Shown here: piece after piece, positions 17,466-26,349 of the stretch
How the letters are laid out: each line of letters begins with the position of its first letter
Position numbering within the stretch: the first letter of the stretch is position 1
From: Duganella dendranthematis
GTDB taxonomy: Bacteria; Pseudomonadota; Gammaproteobacteria; Burkholderiales; Burkholderiaceae_D
Assembly: GCF_012849375.1 (NCBI RefSeq)
Contig: NZ_CP051684.1
Span: 806,001 to 870,000, forward strand
DNA: 64,000 nt
Direction of reading: 5' to 3'
Program-made: the position numbers and the translations under genes
Notes under the pieces: model-generated
What the model was told of the DNA's origin: nothing
Databases searched by the model: none
Seen by the model: the letters and a program-made list of their open reading frames with translations, nothing else

Positions 17466-18785
17466 ATGCGGCTAATGGAAAATCCTACCCAATTCGTCCA
17501 ATGGCTGCGCTCTGTCGCGCCTTACATCCACGCTTTCCGTGGCAAGACCTTCGTGGTCGCCTTCCCAGGTGAACTGGTGGCCGCCGGCGCCTTGCCGGTG
17601 CTGGCCCACGACCTGTCGCTGCTGCACGCGCTCGACATCAACGTCACCGTCATCTACGGCTCCCGGCCGCAAGTCGCCGAACAACTGGCGCTGCGTAACG
17701 TCGAAGGCCGCTTCCACAACGGCGTGCGCATCACCGACACGGCCGCCATGGAGTGCGCCAAGGAAGCCGCCGGCGAACTGCGCCTCGACATCGAGGCCGC
17801 ATTCAGCCAGGGCTTGCCGAACACGCCGATGTCCAACGCCGCGATCCGTATCATTTCCGGCAACTTCATCACCGCCAAGCCGCTCGGCGTGATCGACGGC
17901 GTCGACCTGGAACTGACCGGCGTCACCCGCAAGGTGGACGCCGAGACCATCCACTCGATTCTCGGCTCGGACGGCCTGGTGCTGCTGTCGCCGCTGGGCT
18001 TCTCGCCGACCGGCGAGGCGTTCAACCTGACCATGGAAGACGTGGCCTGCTCCACCGCCATCGCGCTGCACGCCGACAAGCTGATCTTCATCACCGAAAC
18101 GCCGCTGATGACCGATGCCGGCGGCTTCGAAATCCGCGAACTGTCGTCGCACCAGGCGGAAGCCGTGCTGCAGGCCGGCTTCCTGCCCGACGCCACCGCG
18201 TTCTACCTGAAGCACTGCGTCAAGGCCTGCGACAACGGCGTCGAACGCTCGCACATCGTCTCGTTCGACATGGACGGCTCGGCGCTGCTGGAACTGTTCA
18301 CCCACGATGGCGTGGGCACCATGATCTCACACGAAAACCTGGAATCGCTGCGCACCGCCACAATTGAGGACGTTGGCGGCATTATCAAGCTGATCGAACC
18401 GCTGGAAGCCGACGGCACGCTGGTCAAGCGCGGCCGCGAGCTGATCGAACGCGAGATCGACCTGTTCTCGGTCATCGAGCACGATGGCGTGATCTTCGGC
18501 TGCGCCGCGCTGTACCCGTTCCCGGAACAGAAAATGGCCGAAATGGCATGCCTGACCGTCAACCCGGACGTCCAGGGCCAGGGCGACGGCGACCGCATCC
18601 TCAAGCACATGGAAAACCGCGCCCGCGCGCTCGGCCTGAACAAACTGTTCGTGCTAACCACCCGCACCGCGCACTGGTTCATCAAACGCGGCTTCGCGCC
18701 GGCCACCGTCGATGCGCTGCCGAAGGACCGTCAGCGCATGTATAACTGGCAGCGCAAATCCCAGGTTCTGATTAAAACCTTATAA
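17466..18785 (+). CDS. argA: N-acetylglutamate synthase (amino-acid kinase fold plus GNAT domain)
   Basis: About 439 residues from ATG 17466, or 436 from ATG 17475. It catalyses the first step of arginine biosynthesis, acetylating glutamate. The N-terminal amino-acid kinase domain (about 20-290; [30 protein letters not shown]) is the arginine-sensing part in ArgA. The C-terminal GNAT domain (about 295-436; [20 protein letters not shown], with [17 protein letters not shown]) binds acetyl-CoA. A TATAAT at 17462-17467 directly abuts the start region, so the transcript may be leaderless. The gene is divergent from hrpA. Confidence 0.95.
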   Translation: MRLMENPTQFVQWLRSVAPYIHAFRGKTFVVAFPGELVAAGALPVLAHDLSLLHALDINVTVIYGSRPQVAEQLALRNVEGRFHNGVRITDTAAMECAKEAAGELRLDIEAAFSQGLPNTPMSNAAIRIISGNFITAKPLGVIDGVDLELTGVTRKVDAETIHSILGSDGLVLLSPLGFSPTGEAFNLTMEDVACSTAIALHADKLIFITETPLMTDAGGFEIRELSSHQAEAVLQAGFLPDATAFYLKHCVKACDNGVERSHIVSFDMDGSALLELFTHDGVGTMISHENLESLRTATIEDVGGIIKLIEPLEADGTLVKRGRELIEREIDLFSVIEHDGVIFGCAALYPFPEQKMAEMACLTVNPDVQGQGDGDRILKHMENRARALGLNKLFVLTTRTAHWFIKRGFAPATVDALPKDRQRMYNWQRKSQVLIKTL

Positions 18786-18820
18786 TCTCGTTTTTACTTA
18801 AAGCTTTAGGAGCAACCCAT

Positions 18821-19093
18821 ATGGCCCGCACCGTTCAATGCATCAAACTCAACAAGGAAGCCGAGGGCTTGGACTTCCCGCCGTATCCGGGTGAACTGGG
18901 TAAGAAGATTTATGAGTCGGTGTCCAAAGAAGCCTGGGCTGCCTGGCTCAAGCACCAGACCATGCTGGTTAATGAAAACCGCCTGAACCTGGCCGATCAG
19001 CGCGCCCGCAAGTATCTGGCGACGCAGATGGAAAAACACTTCTTCGGCGATGGCGCCGATGCGGCTCAAGGCTACGTGCCGCCTGCGGACTAA
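18821..19093 (+). CDS. yggX: YggX, Fe(II)-trafficking / oxidative damage protection protein
   Basis: A 90-residue protein beginning [19 protein letters not shown], with the family's conserved single cysteine (Cys7) and the [20 protein letters not shown] segment. YggX limits oxidative damage to iron-sulfur clusters. The start has an AGGAG site 8 bases upstream. It follows argA by 35 bases on the same strand, and a TATAAT overlaps the argA stop, so it may have its own promoter. Confidence 0.96.
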   Translation: MARTVQCIKLNKEAEGLDFPPYPGELGKKIYESVSKEAWAAWLKHQTMLVNENRLNLADQRARKYLATQMEKHFFGDGADAAQGYVPPAD

Positions 19094-19099
19094 TTCGTC

Positions 19100-19170
19100 G
19101 TCCCCGCGAAAGCGGGGACCCATGCTGAGCGGCGATTCCGCCGCTCTATGGATTCCGGCTTGCGCCGGAA
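19100..19170. repeat. Triple-hairpin REP/BIME-like element between yggX and rpiA
   Basis: Three consecutive perfect stem-loops: GTCCCCGC-GAAA-GCGGGGAC (19100-19119), GAGCGGCG-ATTC-CGCCGCTC (19127-19146) and TTCCGGC-TTGC-GCCGGAA (19153-19170). They fill the space between two convergent genes and could also stop transcription from both sides. The first hairpin resembles the one inside hrpA. Confidence 0.8.
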
Positions 19171-19180
19171 CGCCACCACA

Positions 19181-19858
19181 TCAGAACTTCAGCGTCTTCA
19201 CGCCCTCCGCAGTGCCCAGCAGGCAGACATTGGCGCCACGCGCCGCAAACAAGCCCACCGCAATCACGCCGACGATCTGGTTGATCTGCGCTTCCAGCGC
19301 CTTCGGATCGGTAATCGACAGTCCCGCCACATCCAGCAGATAACCGCCGTTATCGGTCACAAACGCCTCATCCGTACCGGGTTTCAGGCGCAGTTTCGGC
19401 GTGCCGCCCAGCTTGACCAGCTCACGCGCCACCGACGCGCGCGCCATCGGGATCACTTCCACCGGCAGCGGGAACTTGCCCATCACGTCCACCAGCTTGG
19501 AGCCGTCGGCGATGCAGACGAACTGCCTGGCCACCGAGGCGACGATCTTCTCGCGCGTCAACGCCGCGCCGCCACCCTTGATCATGGCACCGCTGTTGTC
19601 AATTTCATCAGCACCATCGATGTAGACGGCGATGTCCGCCACGTCATTCAGGTCGAACACTTCGATGCCATGGCCGCGCAGACGGGCGGCGGTGGCTTCC
19701 GACGACGCCACGGCGCCCTTGATGTCGCCCTTGATCTTGGCCAGTTCGTCGATGAAGAAGTTGGCGGTGGAGCCGGTGCCGACGCCGATGATCTCATTTT
19801 TCACCACATAGTCGATGGCGGTGCGGGCTACGGCTTGTTTCAGTTCGTCTTGGGTCAT
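19181..19858 (-). CDS. rpiA: Ribose-5-phosphate isomerase A
   Basis: A 225-residue enzyme interconverting ribose-5-phosphate and ribulose-5-phosphate in the pentose phosphate pathway. Recognisable motifs are [15 protein letters not shown] (phosphate-binding loop), [20 protein letters not shown] (active-site Asp/Lys region), and [15 protein letters not shown]. Length matches the family (about 220). An AGAGGGG ribosome binding site precedes the start. It stands alone, convergent with yggX across a hairpin repeat. Confidence 0.97.
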   Translation of the reverse strand: MTQDELKQAVARTAIDYVVKNEIIGVGTGSTANFFIDELAKIKGDIKGAVASSEATAARLRGHGIEVFDLNDVADIAVYIDGADEIDNSGAMIKGGGAALTREKIVASVARQFVCIADGSKLVDVMGKFPLPVEVIPMARASVARELVKLGGTPKLRLKPGTDEAFVTDNGGYLLDVAGLSITDPKALEAQINQIVGVIAVGLFAARGANVCLLGTAEGVKTLKF

Positions 19859-20047
19859 GATAAATACATAAGAGAGGGGAAATCGGATGGCGCTATTTTA
19901 CCACCCCGTTTTTTGCCTAAAAATTGCGCACGGACAACACCATGTAATAAGCGTATAAACGTAACAACACCTGTGATCAGTCAGGCCATTGAGTATGCGA
20001 GAATGGACACAGCGCATGCCTATAAAAAGATCGCCGGGGAAGAGACC

Positions 20048-20419
20048 ATGACCAGCACCAAAACTGTTCTGATAGTCGACGACAGCCGCGTCTCGCGCAT
20101 GATGGCGCGCCAGTACATCGTCGGCATGCACGCCGACTGGATCGTCGAGGAAGCTGGCACCGGCGAGGAATCGCTGCTCAAGGCGCGCAGCACCCCGCCC
20201 GACCTGATCCTGATGGACGTCAACATGCCCGGCATGGGCGGCATCGCCGCCGCCGAGCAGTTGCGCCAGGAATTCCCCGCCATCCCCATCTCGCTGCTGA
20301 CTGCCAATGTGCAGACGGCCACGCGCGAACGCGCCGCCGCCATGGGCATCGGTTTCGTTGAAAAGCCGATCACCGAGGCGCGCATCGCGCAGCTGGTAGC
20401 CACGCTGGAAGCGGCGTAA
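20048..20419 (+). CDS. Single-domain response regulator (CheY-like)
   Basis: A 123-residue stand-alone receiver domain: acidic pair D11-D12, phospho-acceptor Asp57 (LILMDVNMPGMGG), and the conserved Lys in FVEKPI. There is no output domain. The ATG at 20048 is chosen because translation from there begins MTSTKTVLIVDDS, like CheY. The next gene begins 3 bases after the stop, so receiver, CheC-like and GGDEF genes form an operon; the receiver may be dephosphorylated by the CheC-like protein. Confidence 0.93.
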   Translation: MTSTKTVLIVDDSRVSRMMARQYIVGMHADWIVEEAGTGEESLLKARSTPPDLILMDVNMPGMGGIAAAEQLRQEFPAIPISLLTANVQTATRERAAAMGIGFVEKPITEARIAQLVATLEAA

Positions 20420-20421
20420 TC

Positions 20422-21054
20422 ATGTTCACGCTGAGTGAACTGGAAAACGATGCGCTGATCGAGATCTTCAACATCGGCGTCGGCCACGCGGCGGCGTCGA
20501 TGAGCGCCATCGTCAATGAGGCAGTGCGTATGTCGGTGCCGTCGATCAGCTTCATTCCGCGCGCCGAGGCGGCGCGGCTGCTGGGCGCCGGCGATGCCGG
20601 GCCGGAGCGCATCTGCGGCGTCAGCCAGCATTACGCCGGCGCCTTCGAGACCGAAGCCATCCTCATGTTCCCCGAAGATAAAAGCCTGGAAATCGTGCGC
20701 CTGATGGTGGGCGAAGCGGTGCCGCTGAAGGAGCTGACCGACATGGAGCAGGAAGCCATGTGCGAGATCGGCAACATCATGCTCAACTCCTGCGTCGGCA
20801 CGCTGGCCAATATCTTCCAGCGCGAGCTGCAAGGGTCGCTGCCGCAGTATCACGTCGGCACCAGCGACGAGATCCTCACCGCCACCGCCGCCGGCAGCCA
20901 GGCCGATACCGTGGTGCTCATGCTACACATCGACTTCCTGCTGGAGAAGCACCAGATCCACGGCTACGTCGCCTTCGTGCTGGCCATCTCCGCGCTGCAC
21001 GACCTGAAAGACCAGATCAACCTGTACATCGCGCGCGTCATGGGGCAGACATGA
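20422..21054 (+). CDS. CheC-family chemotaxis phosphatase-like protein
   Basis: A 210-residue protein with the two pseudo-repeats of CheC: an N-terminal helix with EIFNIGVGHAAASMS and a central EMCEIGNIMLNSCVG, both carrying the E-x-x-N signature used by CheC/CheX/FliY to remove phosphate from CheY. It is fully soluble. Its place between a lone receiver and a diguanylate cyclase suggests it controls the phosphorylation state of that receiver. It overlaps the GGDEF gene by 4 bases (ATGA). Confidence 0.88.
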   Translation: MFTLSELENDALIEIFNIGVGHAAASMSAIVNEAVRMSVPSISFIPRAEAARLLGAGDAGPERICGVSQHYAGAFETEAILMFPEDKSLEIVRLMVGEAVPLKELTDMEQEAMCEIGNIMLNSCVGTLANIFQRELQGSLPQYHVGTSDEILTATAAGSQADTVVLMLHIDFLLEKHQIHGYVAFVLAISALHDLKDQINLYIARVMGQT

Positions 21055-21992
21055 ACTCCTCGCGTCTGCCCCTGCTGGAAAGCGTATTCTGCGCGGTGAA
21101 CGTGGGCGCCATCGTGCTCGATCAGCAGCGCCGCATCGCGCTGTGGAATGCGTGGATGATCAAACATTCCGGACTGGCGCACGAGCAGGTGCTGGGCCAG
21201 GACTTCTTCGCCGTCTGCCCGGAACTGCGCGGCGGCCGCGTGGACGCCGCCATCCAGTACGCGCTGTACAACAACTTCCCTTCGCTGCTGTCGCAGACGC
21301 TGAACAAGGCGCCGTTCCCGCTGTATGTGCGCGATGAACGCATCCAGCAGGCGGTGGAAGTCACGCCGCTGGAGGTGGACGGCGCACCGCGCCACTGCCT
21401 GATCCAGGTTACCGATGTCAGCATCGCGGTAACGCGCGAGAAGCTGCTGCGCGAGCAGGCCATGGTGCTGCGTTCGCAGACGTTTGCCGACGGCCTGACC
21501 GGCATCGCCAACCGCCGCCACTTCGACGTGGCGATGGAGAAGGAACACCGGCGCGCCAAGCGTGGCGGCACGCCGCTGTCGCTGCTGATGATCGACATCG
21601 ACCACTTCAAGGCCTACAACGATCACTACGGCCACCAGAAAGGCGACCAGTGTCTGATCCAGGTGGCGGCCGCGCTGGCGGATATGCTGAAGCGCCCCTG
21701 CGACCTGATGGCGCGCTACGGCGGCGAAGAGTTTGCGATGATACTGCCGGAGACCGACGTCGATCAGGCGCTGCTGATGGCGGAGTCGATCCGCGCGCGG
21801 GCGCAGGAGCTGGCGATACCGCATGAACGCACCACCGATCCGTCGCAGCAGGTCACGGTCAGCATCGGCATCGCCACGCAAAAGAGCGACGCGCCGGTGG
21901 ACATCGACGCCCTGATCGGCGCTGCCGACCGCGCGCTGTACCAGGCCAAGCGCAATGGCCGCAACCTGATTGCTTCAATGCTTCCCGCGTGA
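21051..21992 (+). CDS. PAS-GGDEF diguanylate cyclase
   Basis: A 313-residue protein from ATG 21051, overlapping the CheC-like stop. An N-terminal PAS-like domain (about 10-125; NVGAIVLDQQRRIALWNAWM) is followed by a GGDEF domain with DGLTGIANRRHFD, MIDIDHFKAYNDHYGHQKGD and the active-site loop GGEEF (YGGEEFAMILPETD). It has no membrane segment. It should make cyclic di-GMP in response to a cytosolic signal or to the receiver/CheC partner proteins of the same operon. Confidence 0.93.
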   Translation: MNSSRLPLLESVFCAVNVGAIVLDQQRRIALWNAWMIKHSGLAHEQVLGQDFFAVCPELRGGRVDAAIQYALYNNFPSLLSQTLNKAPFPLYVRDERIQQAVEVTPLEVDGAPRHCLIQVTDVSIAVTREKLLREQAMVLRSQTFADGLTGIANRRHFDVAMEKEHRRAKRGGTPLSLLMIDIDHFKAYNDHYGHQKGDQCLIQVAAALADMLKRPCDLMARYGGEEFAMILPETDVDQALLMAESIRARAQELAIPHERTTDPSQQVTVSIGIATQKSDAPVDIDALIGAADRALYQAKRNGRNLIASMLPA

Positions 21993-22000
21993 GGACCGTG

Positions 22001-22474
22001 ATGCGTAACGTACTGCTCCCCCTGTTGCTGGCCTCGGCCGGCGTCCACGCCGCGCCAATTGACCAGCTGGCCTGGCTGGCCGGCTGCTGGAGCGCCGACG
22101 GCGGCGAAGCCGGTTCGGTCGAACAATGGACCGCACCGGCCGGCGATTCGATGATGGGCATGAGCCGCACGCTCAAGGGCGGCAAGGTGGCCAACTATGA
22201 ATTCATGCGCATCTCCACCGCCAACGATGGCGCGGTTATCTTCCACGCGCAGCCCTCAGGGCAGGATGGCGCCAGCTTCACCGCCACCACGCTGACCGCG
22301 ACGGAGGTGGTATTTGAAAACCTCGGCCACGACTTTCCACAGCGCGTGATCTATCGCTTTGAAGCGCCGTCCCGGCTGCGCGCCAGCATTGAAGGCACGA
22401 TCAAGGGCGCCATCAAACGTATCGACTTTCCGATGACCCGCGCGGCTTGCGGCGGTCAGCTCCAGACGCGGTAA
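22001..22474 (+). CDS. Secreted DUF6265-like protein
   Basis: A 157-residue protein starting at ATG 22001 behind a GAGGA site, with a signal peptide (MRNVLLPLLLASAGVHA). The mature part begins IDQLAWLAGCWSADGG and contains VEQWTAPAGDSMMGMSRT and VFENLGHDFPQRVIYRF, which I recognise from the DUF6265 family of exported beta-barrel/lipocalin-like proteins of unknown role. It may ride on the upstream GGDEF transcript (8 bases apart). Confidence 0.8.
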   Translation: MRNVLLPLLLASAGVHAAPIDQLAWLAGCWSADGGEAGSVEQWTAPAGDSMMGMSRTLKGGKVANYEFMRISTANDGAVIFHAQPSGQDGASFTATTLTATEVVFENLGHDFPQRVIYRFEAPSRLRASIEGTIKGAIKRIDFPMTRAACGGQLQTR

Positions 22475-23278
22475 ATCCAGTAACTTTCGTCGCTGGAGGC
22501 CAGCACGCGCGCCAGCTCCAGCGGGGTACGGCCGGTGATTTCGCGCGCTTCGCGGCAGAAGTGCGCCTGGTCCGAATAGCCGCCGCGCGCGGCGATGTCC
22601 GACCACACGGCTTTGCCGGACAGGTAATCCTCGCGCGCCTCAAAGAAGGTGTGCTCGGCGCGCTGGCGGCGCAGCAGCTTGCGCATCGGTTGTCCGGCGC
22701 GGGCCTTGATGCGGCGCTCGATATTGCGGACGCCGCGTCCCAGCGCGGTGTCTGCAACCTCGGTGGCCAAGTGGCGCACCCATGGCGCCGGCGCCGCCGG
22801 GACGGGCGGCCTGCCAGCGCGGCTCCAGGAAATTGTCGACCAGCGCCAGCCGCGTGGCATCGTCCGGCGCCGTCAGTATTGCATCGGCCAGCGCCTGCCA
22901 CTCGAGGCCCAGCGCCTTGATGTCATCCCAACGATCCACCCACTCGGCCACGTCGATGCCGCATAGCGCATGCAGCGCGTGCGGATAAAACATCACCATC
23001 AACATGCGCACCGGGCCGGGATTGTAGGTGGTGATTGGCCGCGTCTGCGGGCCACCGAAGACGGCACGAAAGCGTTCCTGCGGCGCGTTCTCTGGTAGCA
23101 GCACTTCCGTGTCGCCTTCGATGTAGAACGTCACCCAGCAATGCGGCGTGGCCGGATAGTGATTGAGGCGGTCGCCATCGCTGGCCAGCGGCGTCTCCAC
23201 CGTGCTGCGAACGATGGTCGCCCGCACGCACGATGCCAGCGATTTGCGCGGGAAAATCAGTCGGGTCGTCGGTTCCAT
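22456..23278 (-). pseudogene. AraC-family transcriptional regulator broken by a frameshift
   Basis: The ATG at 23278 (MEPTTRLIFPRKSLASCV) opens a sensor domain that reads in frame through VDNFLEPRWQAARP and then becomes nonsense. The homologous continuation (PWVRHLATEVADTALGRGVRNIERRIKA ... AHFCREAREITGRTPLELARVL), an AraC helix-turn-helix domain, lies in the next frame and runs to the stop at 22456. The frames cross within the GC-rich stretch about 22785-22815; removing one base there restores a single ~273-residue protein. Real mutation and sequencing error cannot be told apart here. The gene overlaps the 3' end of the DUF6265-like gene by 19 bases and is divergent from the P450 gene. Confidence 0.8.
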
Positions 23279-23373
23279 GCCAAACAGTTTATACCAGGAG
23301 CCGATGTCGGAATCATTCAATACAGCGAATCTAATCAGGCGCACACTGGGCCATCGTCAACCGAGGAGCAGCC

Positions 23374-24783
23374 ATGTACAACACCATCGCAGCCGAACTT
23401 CGCCACATCGCCGACCTGCCCGGACCACGTCCATGGCCACTGGCCGGCAACCTGCCGCAGATAACGCCGACGCGCCTGCATCAGGACCTGGAGGGCTGGG
23501 CCAAGCAATACGGCCCGCTGTTCAAGATCAGCTTTGGCCGCACGCAGATGCTGGTGGTGTCGTCGCATGAATTGGTGAATGCGGTGCTACGCGACCGGCC
23601 GGATGGCTTCCGCCGCCCGTCCATCACGGCAACCGTGTCGGATGAAATGGGCGGCCGTCCCGGCTTGTTCCTGGCCGAAGGCACGGCGTGGCGCGACCAG
23701 CGGCGCATGGTGATGACGGCGCTGGCGCCGCATGCGGTGAAGGCGTATTTCCCGTCGCTGGTGGCGGTGGGCCTGCGGCTGCAACAGCACTGGCAGCGGG
23801 CCGCACGCGAGGGCCGCGTCATCGACCTGACCGAAGACTTGAAGCGCTTCAGCGTCGACGTCATCGCCGGGCTGGCGTTTGGCAGCGACGTCAATACCAT
23901 CGACGGCGGCGAGGATGTGATCCAGCGTCATATGGATATTGTGCTGCCGGCGGTGGCGCGCCGTTCGATGGCGTTGTTCCCTTACTGGCGCTATGTCAGG
24001 CTGCCGCAGGACCGTCAACTGGACGCCAGCCTGCTGGCGCTGAACCAGTCCATCGATGGCCTGATCACCATCGCCCGCGCGCGGCTGGCGGCCGAGCCGG
24101 AGCGGCGTGTGCGTCCTGCCAATCTGCTGGAGGCGATGATCTGCGCGGCCGATGAAGGCGGCAGCGGTGTCGATGACGTGGCGGTGGCCGGCAACGTCGC
24201 CACCATGCTGCTGGCCGGTGAGGACACCACCAGCAACACGCTGGCGTGGATGCTCTACCTTTTGCAGCAGAATCCCGCTGCGATGCAAAAGGCGCGTGAA
24301 GAAGTGCTGCGCGTGGCGCCCGATCCGCGCGCGTTCACCATCGAGCAAATGGATGGACTGGATTATCTCGACGCCTGCGCGCAGGAAGCCATGCGCCTCA
24401 AGCCGGTGGCGCCGTTCATACCCATGGAGGCGCTGCGCGACAGCGTGGTCGGCGATGTGCAAGTGCCCAAGGGCAGCCTGGTATGGTGCGTGATGCGGAA
24501 CGACAGCGTATCCAACGACTTCGTCGCCGACGCCGCCGATTTCCATCCCGAACGCTGGCTGGCCGGCGCCGCACAGCCGATGAACAAGCAGGTATCGATG
24601 CCCTTCGGCGCCGGCGTGCGCACCTGTCCGGGACGTTATCTGGCGCTACTGGAAATCAAACTCGCCAGCGCGATGCTGCTATCGAGCTTCGACATCGCCT
24701 CAATCGGCACCGCCAGCGGCGCGGAACCACAGGAACTTGATGGCTTTACCATGTCGCCAATCGGCTTGCAGATGCGGCTTTGA
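23374..24783 (+). CDS. Cytochrome P450
   Basis: A 469-residue soluble P450 monooxygenase with all hallmarks: I-helix AGEDTTSNT, K-helix ExxR in EAMRLKP, and heme-binding PFGAGVRTCPGRYLA with the thiolate ligand Cys418. It resembles the bacterial class-II-like P450s with a proline-rich start (DLPGPRPWPLAGNL). No ferredoxin or reductase gene is nearby, so electrons must come from elsewhere. The substrate cannot be deduced. The broken AraC gene lies divergently upstream and might have controlled it. Confidence 0.95.
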   Translation: MYNTIAAELRHIADLPGPRPWPLAGNLPQITPTRLHQDLEGWAKQYGPLFKISFGRTQMLVVSSHELVNAVLRDRPDGFRRPSITATVSDEMGGRPGLFLAEGTAWRDQRRMVMTALAPHAVKAYFPSLVAVGLRLQQHWQRAAREGRVIDLTEDLKRFSVDVIAGLAFGSDVNTIDGGEDVIQRHMDIVLPAVARRSMALFPYWRYVRLPQDRQLDASLLALNQSIDGLITIARARLAAEPERRVRPANLLEAMICAADEGGSGVDDVAVAGNVATMLLAGEDTTSNTLAWMLYLLQQNPAAMQKAREEVLRVAPDPRAFTIEQMDGLDYLDACAQEAMRLKPVAPFIPMEALRDSVVGDVQVPKGSLVWCVMRNDSVSNDFVADAADFHPERWLAGAAQPMNKQVSMPFGAGVRTCPGRYLALLEIKLASAMLLSSFDIASIGTASGAEPQELDGFTMSPIGLQMRL

Positions 24784-24810
24784 CCAAGAACAACACGCTG
24801 GGCTTCGCTT

Positions 24811-24826
24811 GACTATATAGATAGTC
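24811..24826 (+). promoter_or_regulatory. Inverted repeat at the brnTA promoter, probable BrnA operator
   Basis: GACTAT-ATAG-ATAGTC, a perfect 6-bp inverted repeat ending one base before the brnT ATG at 24828. BrnT/BrnA systems are autorepressed through a palindrome in the promoter, so this is the natural candidate site. Confidence 0.55.
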
Positions 24827-24827
24827 G

Positions 24828-25116
24828 ATGCATAATCAATTCAACGACGTCGAATTCGATCCGAGAAAAGAGCGAGCAAATCTGCGCAAGCACCAGGTCA
24901 GTTTTGCTCAGGCCGAACAAGCGCTATACGACCAACTCGCCATTACCACCGAAGACACTCGAATCGCTAATGAGCAGCGCGTTTCAACGCTCGGCGCTGA
25001 CGCCAGTGGAAGAGTTCTGATCGTCATTCATACACCGCGCGGCACACGCACTCGACTGATTTCCGCGCAAGGCCAGCAAAGGCGAAGCGGAGCAATATTA
25101 TGCGCAAAGATTATGA
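24828..25116 (+). pseudogene. brnT: BrnT-family toxin with a 2-base frameshift near its end
   Basis: The N-terminal part is a typical BrnT RNase toxin: FDPRKERANLRKHQVSF, then VLIVIHTPRGTRTRLIS. After LIS the frame diverges. The expected ending ARKASKGEAEQYYAQRL followed by a stop is encoded in another frame, ending at 25116. Restoring it needs two extra bases in the CGCG run at 25064-25067, consistent with loss of one CG unit. As written, translation continues to 25256 with an unrelated tail. The intact antitoxin gene follows with the usual overlap, so the toxin, not the antitoxin, is damaged. Confidence 0.8.
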
Positions 25117-25324
25117 TTTCAGCAAAGGACAACACGGTTCCGTATTATCCACAGAAGGAAAAACCCACACCTCAATCTGGCTGGATGATGACGTCTACGC
25201 CTTCTTCTGCACCAAAGCACAGGCACAGGCACAGGGACGTGGTTATCAAGGCTTGATTAACGACGCTTTAAGAGAAACGATGAAACACAGCGCGATACCT
25301 CCCCAGGAATCTGAACACTCCTGA
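25100..25324 (+). CDS. brnA: BrnA-like antitoxin (CopG/MetJ-type)
   Basis: A 74-residue antitoxin that in this family binds BrnT and represses the operon. The MRKDYDFSKGQHG start is typical, followed by a ribbon-helix-helix-like segment (TSIWLDDDVYAFFCTKAQAQ ... GYQGLINDALRETM). The start overlaps the original end of brnT by 17 bases, the normal arrangement of the pair. Confidence 0.85.
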   Translation: MRKDYDFSKGQHGSVLSTEGKTHTSIWLDDDVYAFFCTKAQAQAQGRGYQGLINDALRETMKHSAIPPQESEHS

Positions 25325-25392
25325 TTTGCAAGCATGTTTCGCGTGCGCGGCCGGCATGCTACGCTGACCCCTTGTATCAACGGAGGAGCGCG

Positions 25393-25704
25393 ATGCGGTT
25401 TAAATTTGAAACCAAGCGGCATGGACGATGCTATGCCGAGAGCGAGCATGATGAAGACAGCATTCGGGTCGAAATCTGGTACGACGAAAACACCGATCCC
25501 AAACGCGTTGAATACCTGCTGCATATCCGCGACGAACCGCTACCCAAGCAGATCACCGAAGCCGGCGCGCTGCAGGACGCGACCCGCATCGCCATCAACC
25601 ACTTCCAGGCCACCAAAACCAAGGACGGCGACGAATTCGAGATGCACTGCAGCCGCATCACGCAACGCTGGCCCGGCACGCTGTACAACAAGCTCGGTGG
25701 CTAA
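25393..25704 (+). CDS. Small protein of unknown function
   Basis: A 103-residue soluble protein (MRFKFETKRHGRCYAESEHD) with a strong GGAGGAG ribosome binding site 5 bases upstream. It is rich in charged residues and alternates short beta-like and helical stretches; no domain is recognised. Its stop codon TAA is immediately followed by the GTG start of the dioxygenase gene, so the two are probably co-translated. Confidence 0.75.
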   Translation: MRFKFETKRHGRCYAESEHDEDSIRVEIWYDENTDPKRVEYLLHIRDEPLPKQITEAGALQDATRIAINHFQATKTKDGDEFEMHCSRITQRWPGTLYNKLGG

Positions 25705-26343
25705 GTGAAGCAAGGTTACACCACGCTGCCAGACATGCTCACGCCCGCGCACTTACAGGCGCTGGATGCGGCGCTTGGCGCAGCGCCCGAGAACTCGCGG
25801 CGGATGTTGCAGCTGGGCTGGTGCAGAGAGCTGGCCGAAGAAGTGCGCATGCAGCTGATTGCCAGCGGTCTGATTTCAGCAGACTATGTCGCCGTCCAAT
25901 GCACCTACTTCGAGAAATCGCGCGGCCATAACTGGCTGGTGGCGCTGCATCAGGATTTGAGCATTCCCGTCAAAATGCGGATCGAGCATGCGTCGTTAAG
26001 CGGCTGGTCGGAAAAGGATGGCGCGCTGTTTGTGCAGCCGCCGGTGGCAGTGCTGGAGCAGCTGCTGGCGCTACGCCTGCATATCGACACATGCGGGCCG
26101 GAAGACGGCGCGCTGAAAGTCATCCCCGGCTCGCACCTGAACGGACGGCTGGACGAGAACGACAAGGCGCGGGCGAAAGCCGGCGCGGAGGCGGTGTTAT
26201 GTCCGGTCGCCCAAGGCGCCGGCATGGCGATGCGCCCGTTGCTGCTGCACGCATCGTCCAAAGCGACCGGCAGCAGCCGCAGGCGCGTGCTGCATTTTCT
26301 GTTCGGCCCACCCGCACTGCCCTTCGGCCTGGAGTGGGCCTGA
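25705..26343 (+). CDS. Phytanoyl-CoA dioxygenase (PhyH)-family protein
   Basis: A 212-residue Fe(II)/2-oxoglutarate-dependent oxygenase-like protein starting at GTG 25705. The metal-binding facial triad is visible as His82-x-Asp84 (LHQDLS) and His182 (LLLHASSK), with a downstream Arg (RRRVLHF) for the 2-oxoglutarate carboxylate and the conserved EDGALKVIPGSH loop. Such enzymes hydroxylate diverse small molecules; the substrate is unknown. It is coupled to the preceding small gene and convergent with eda. Confidence 0.88.
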   Translation: MKQGYTTLPDMLTPAHLQALDAALGAAPENSRRMLQLGWCRELAEEVRMQLIASGLISADYVAVQCTYFEKSRGHNWLVALHQDLSIPVKMRIEHASLSGWSEKDGALFVQPPVAVLEQLLALRLHIDTCGPEDGALKVIPGSHLNGRLDENDKARAKAGAEAVLCPVAQGAGMAMRPLLLHASSKATGSSRRRVLHFLFGPPALPFGLEWA

Positions 26344-26349
26344 CGACAA

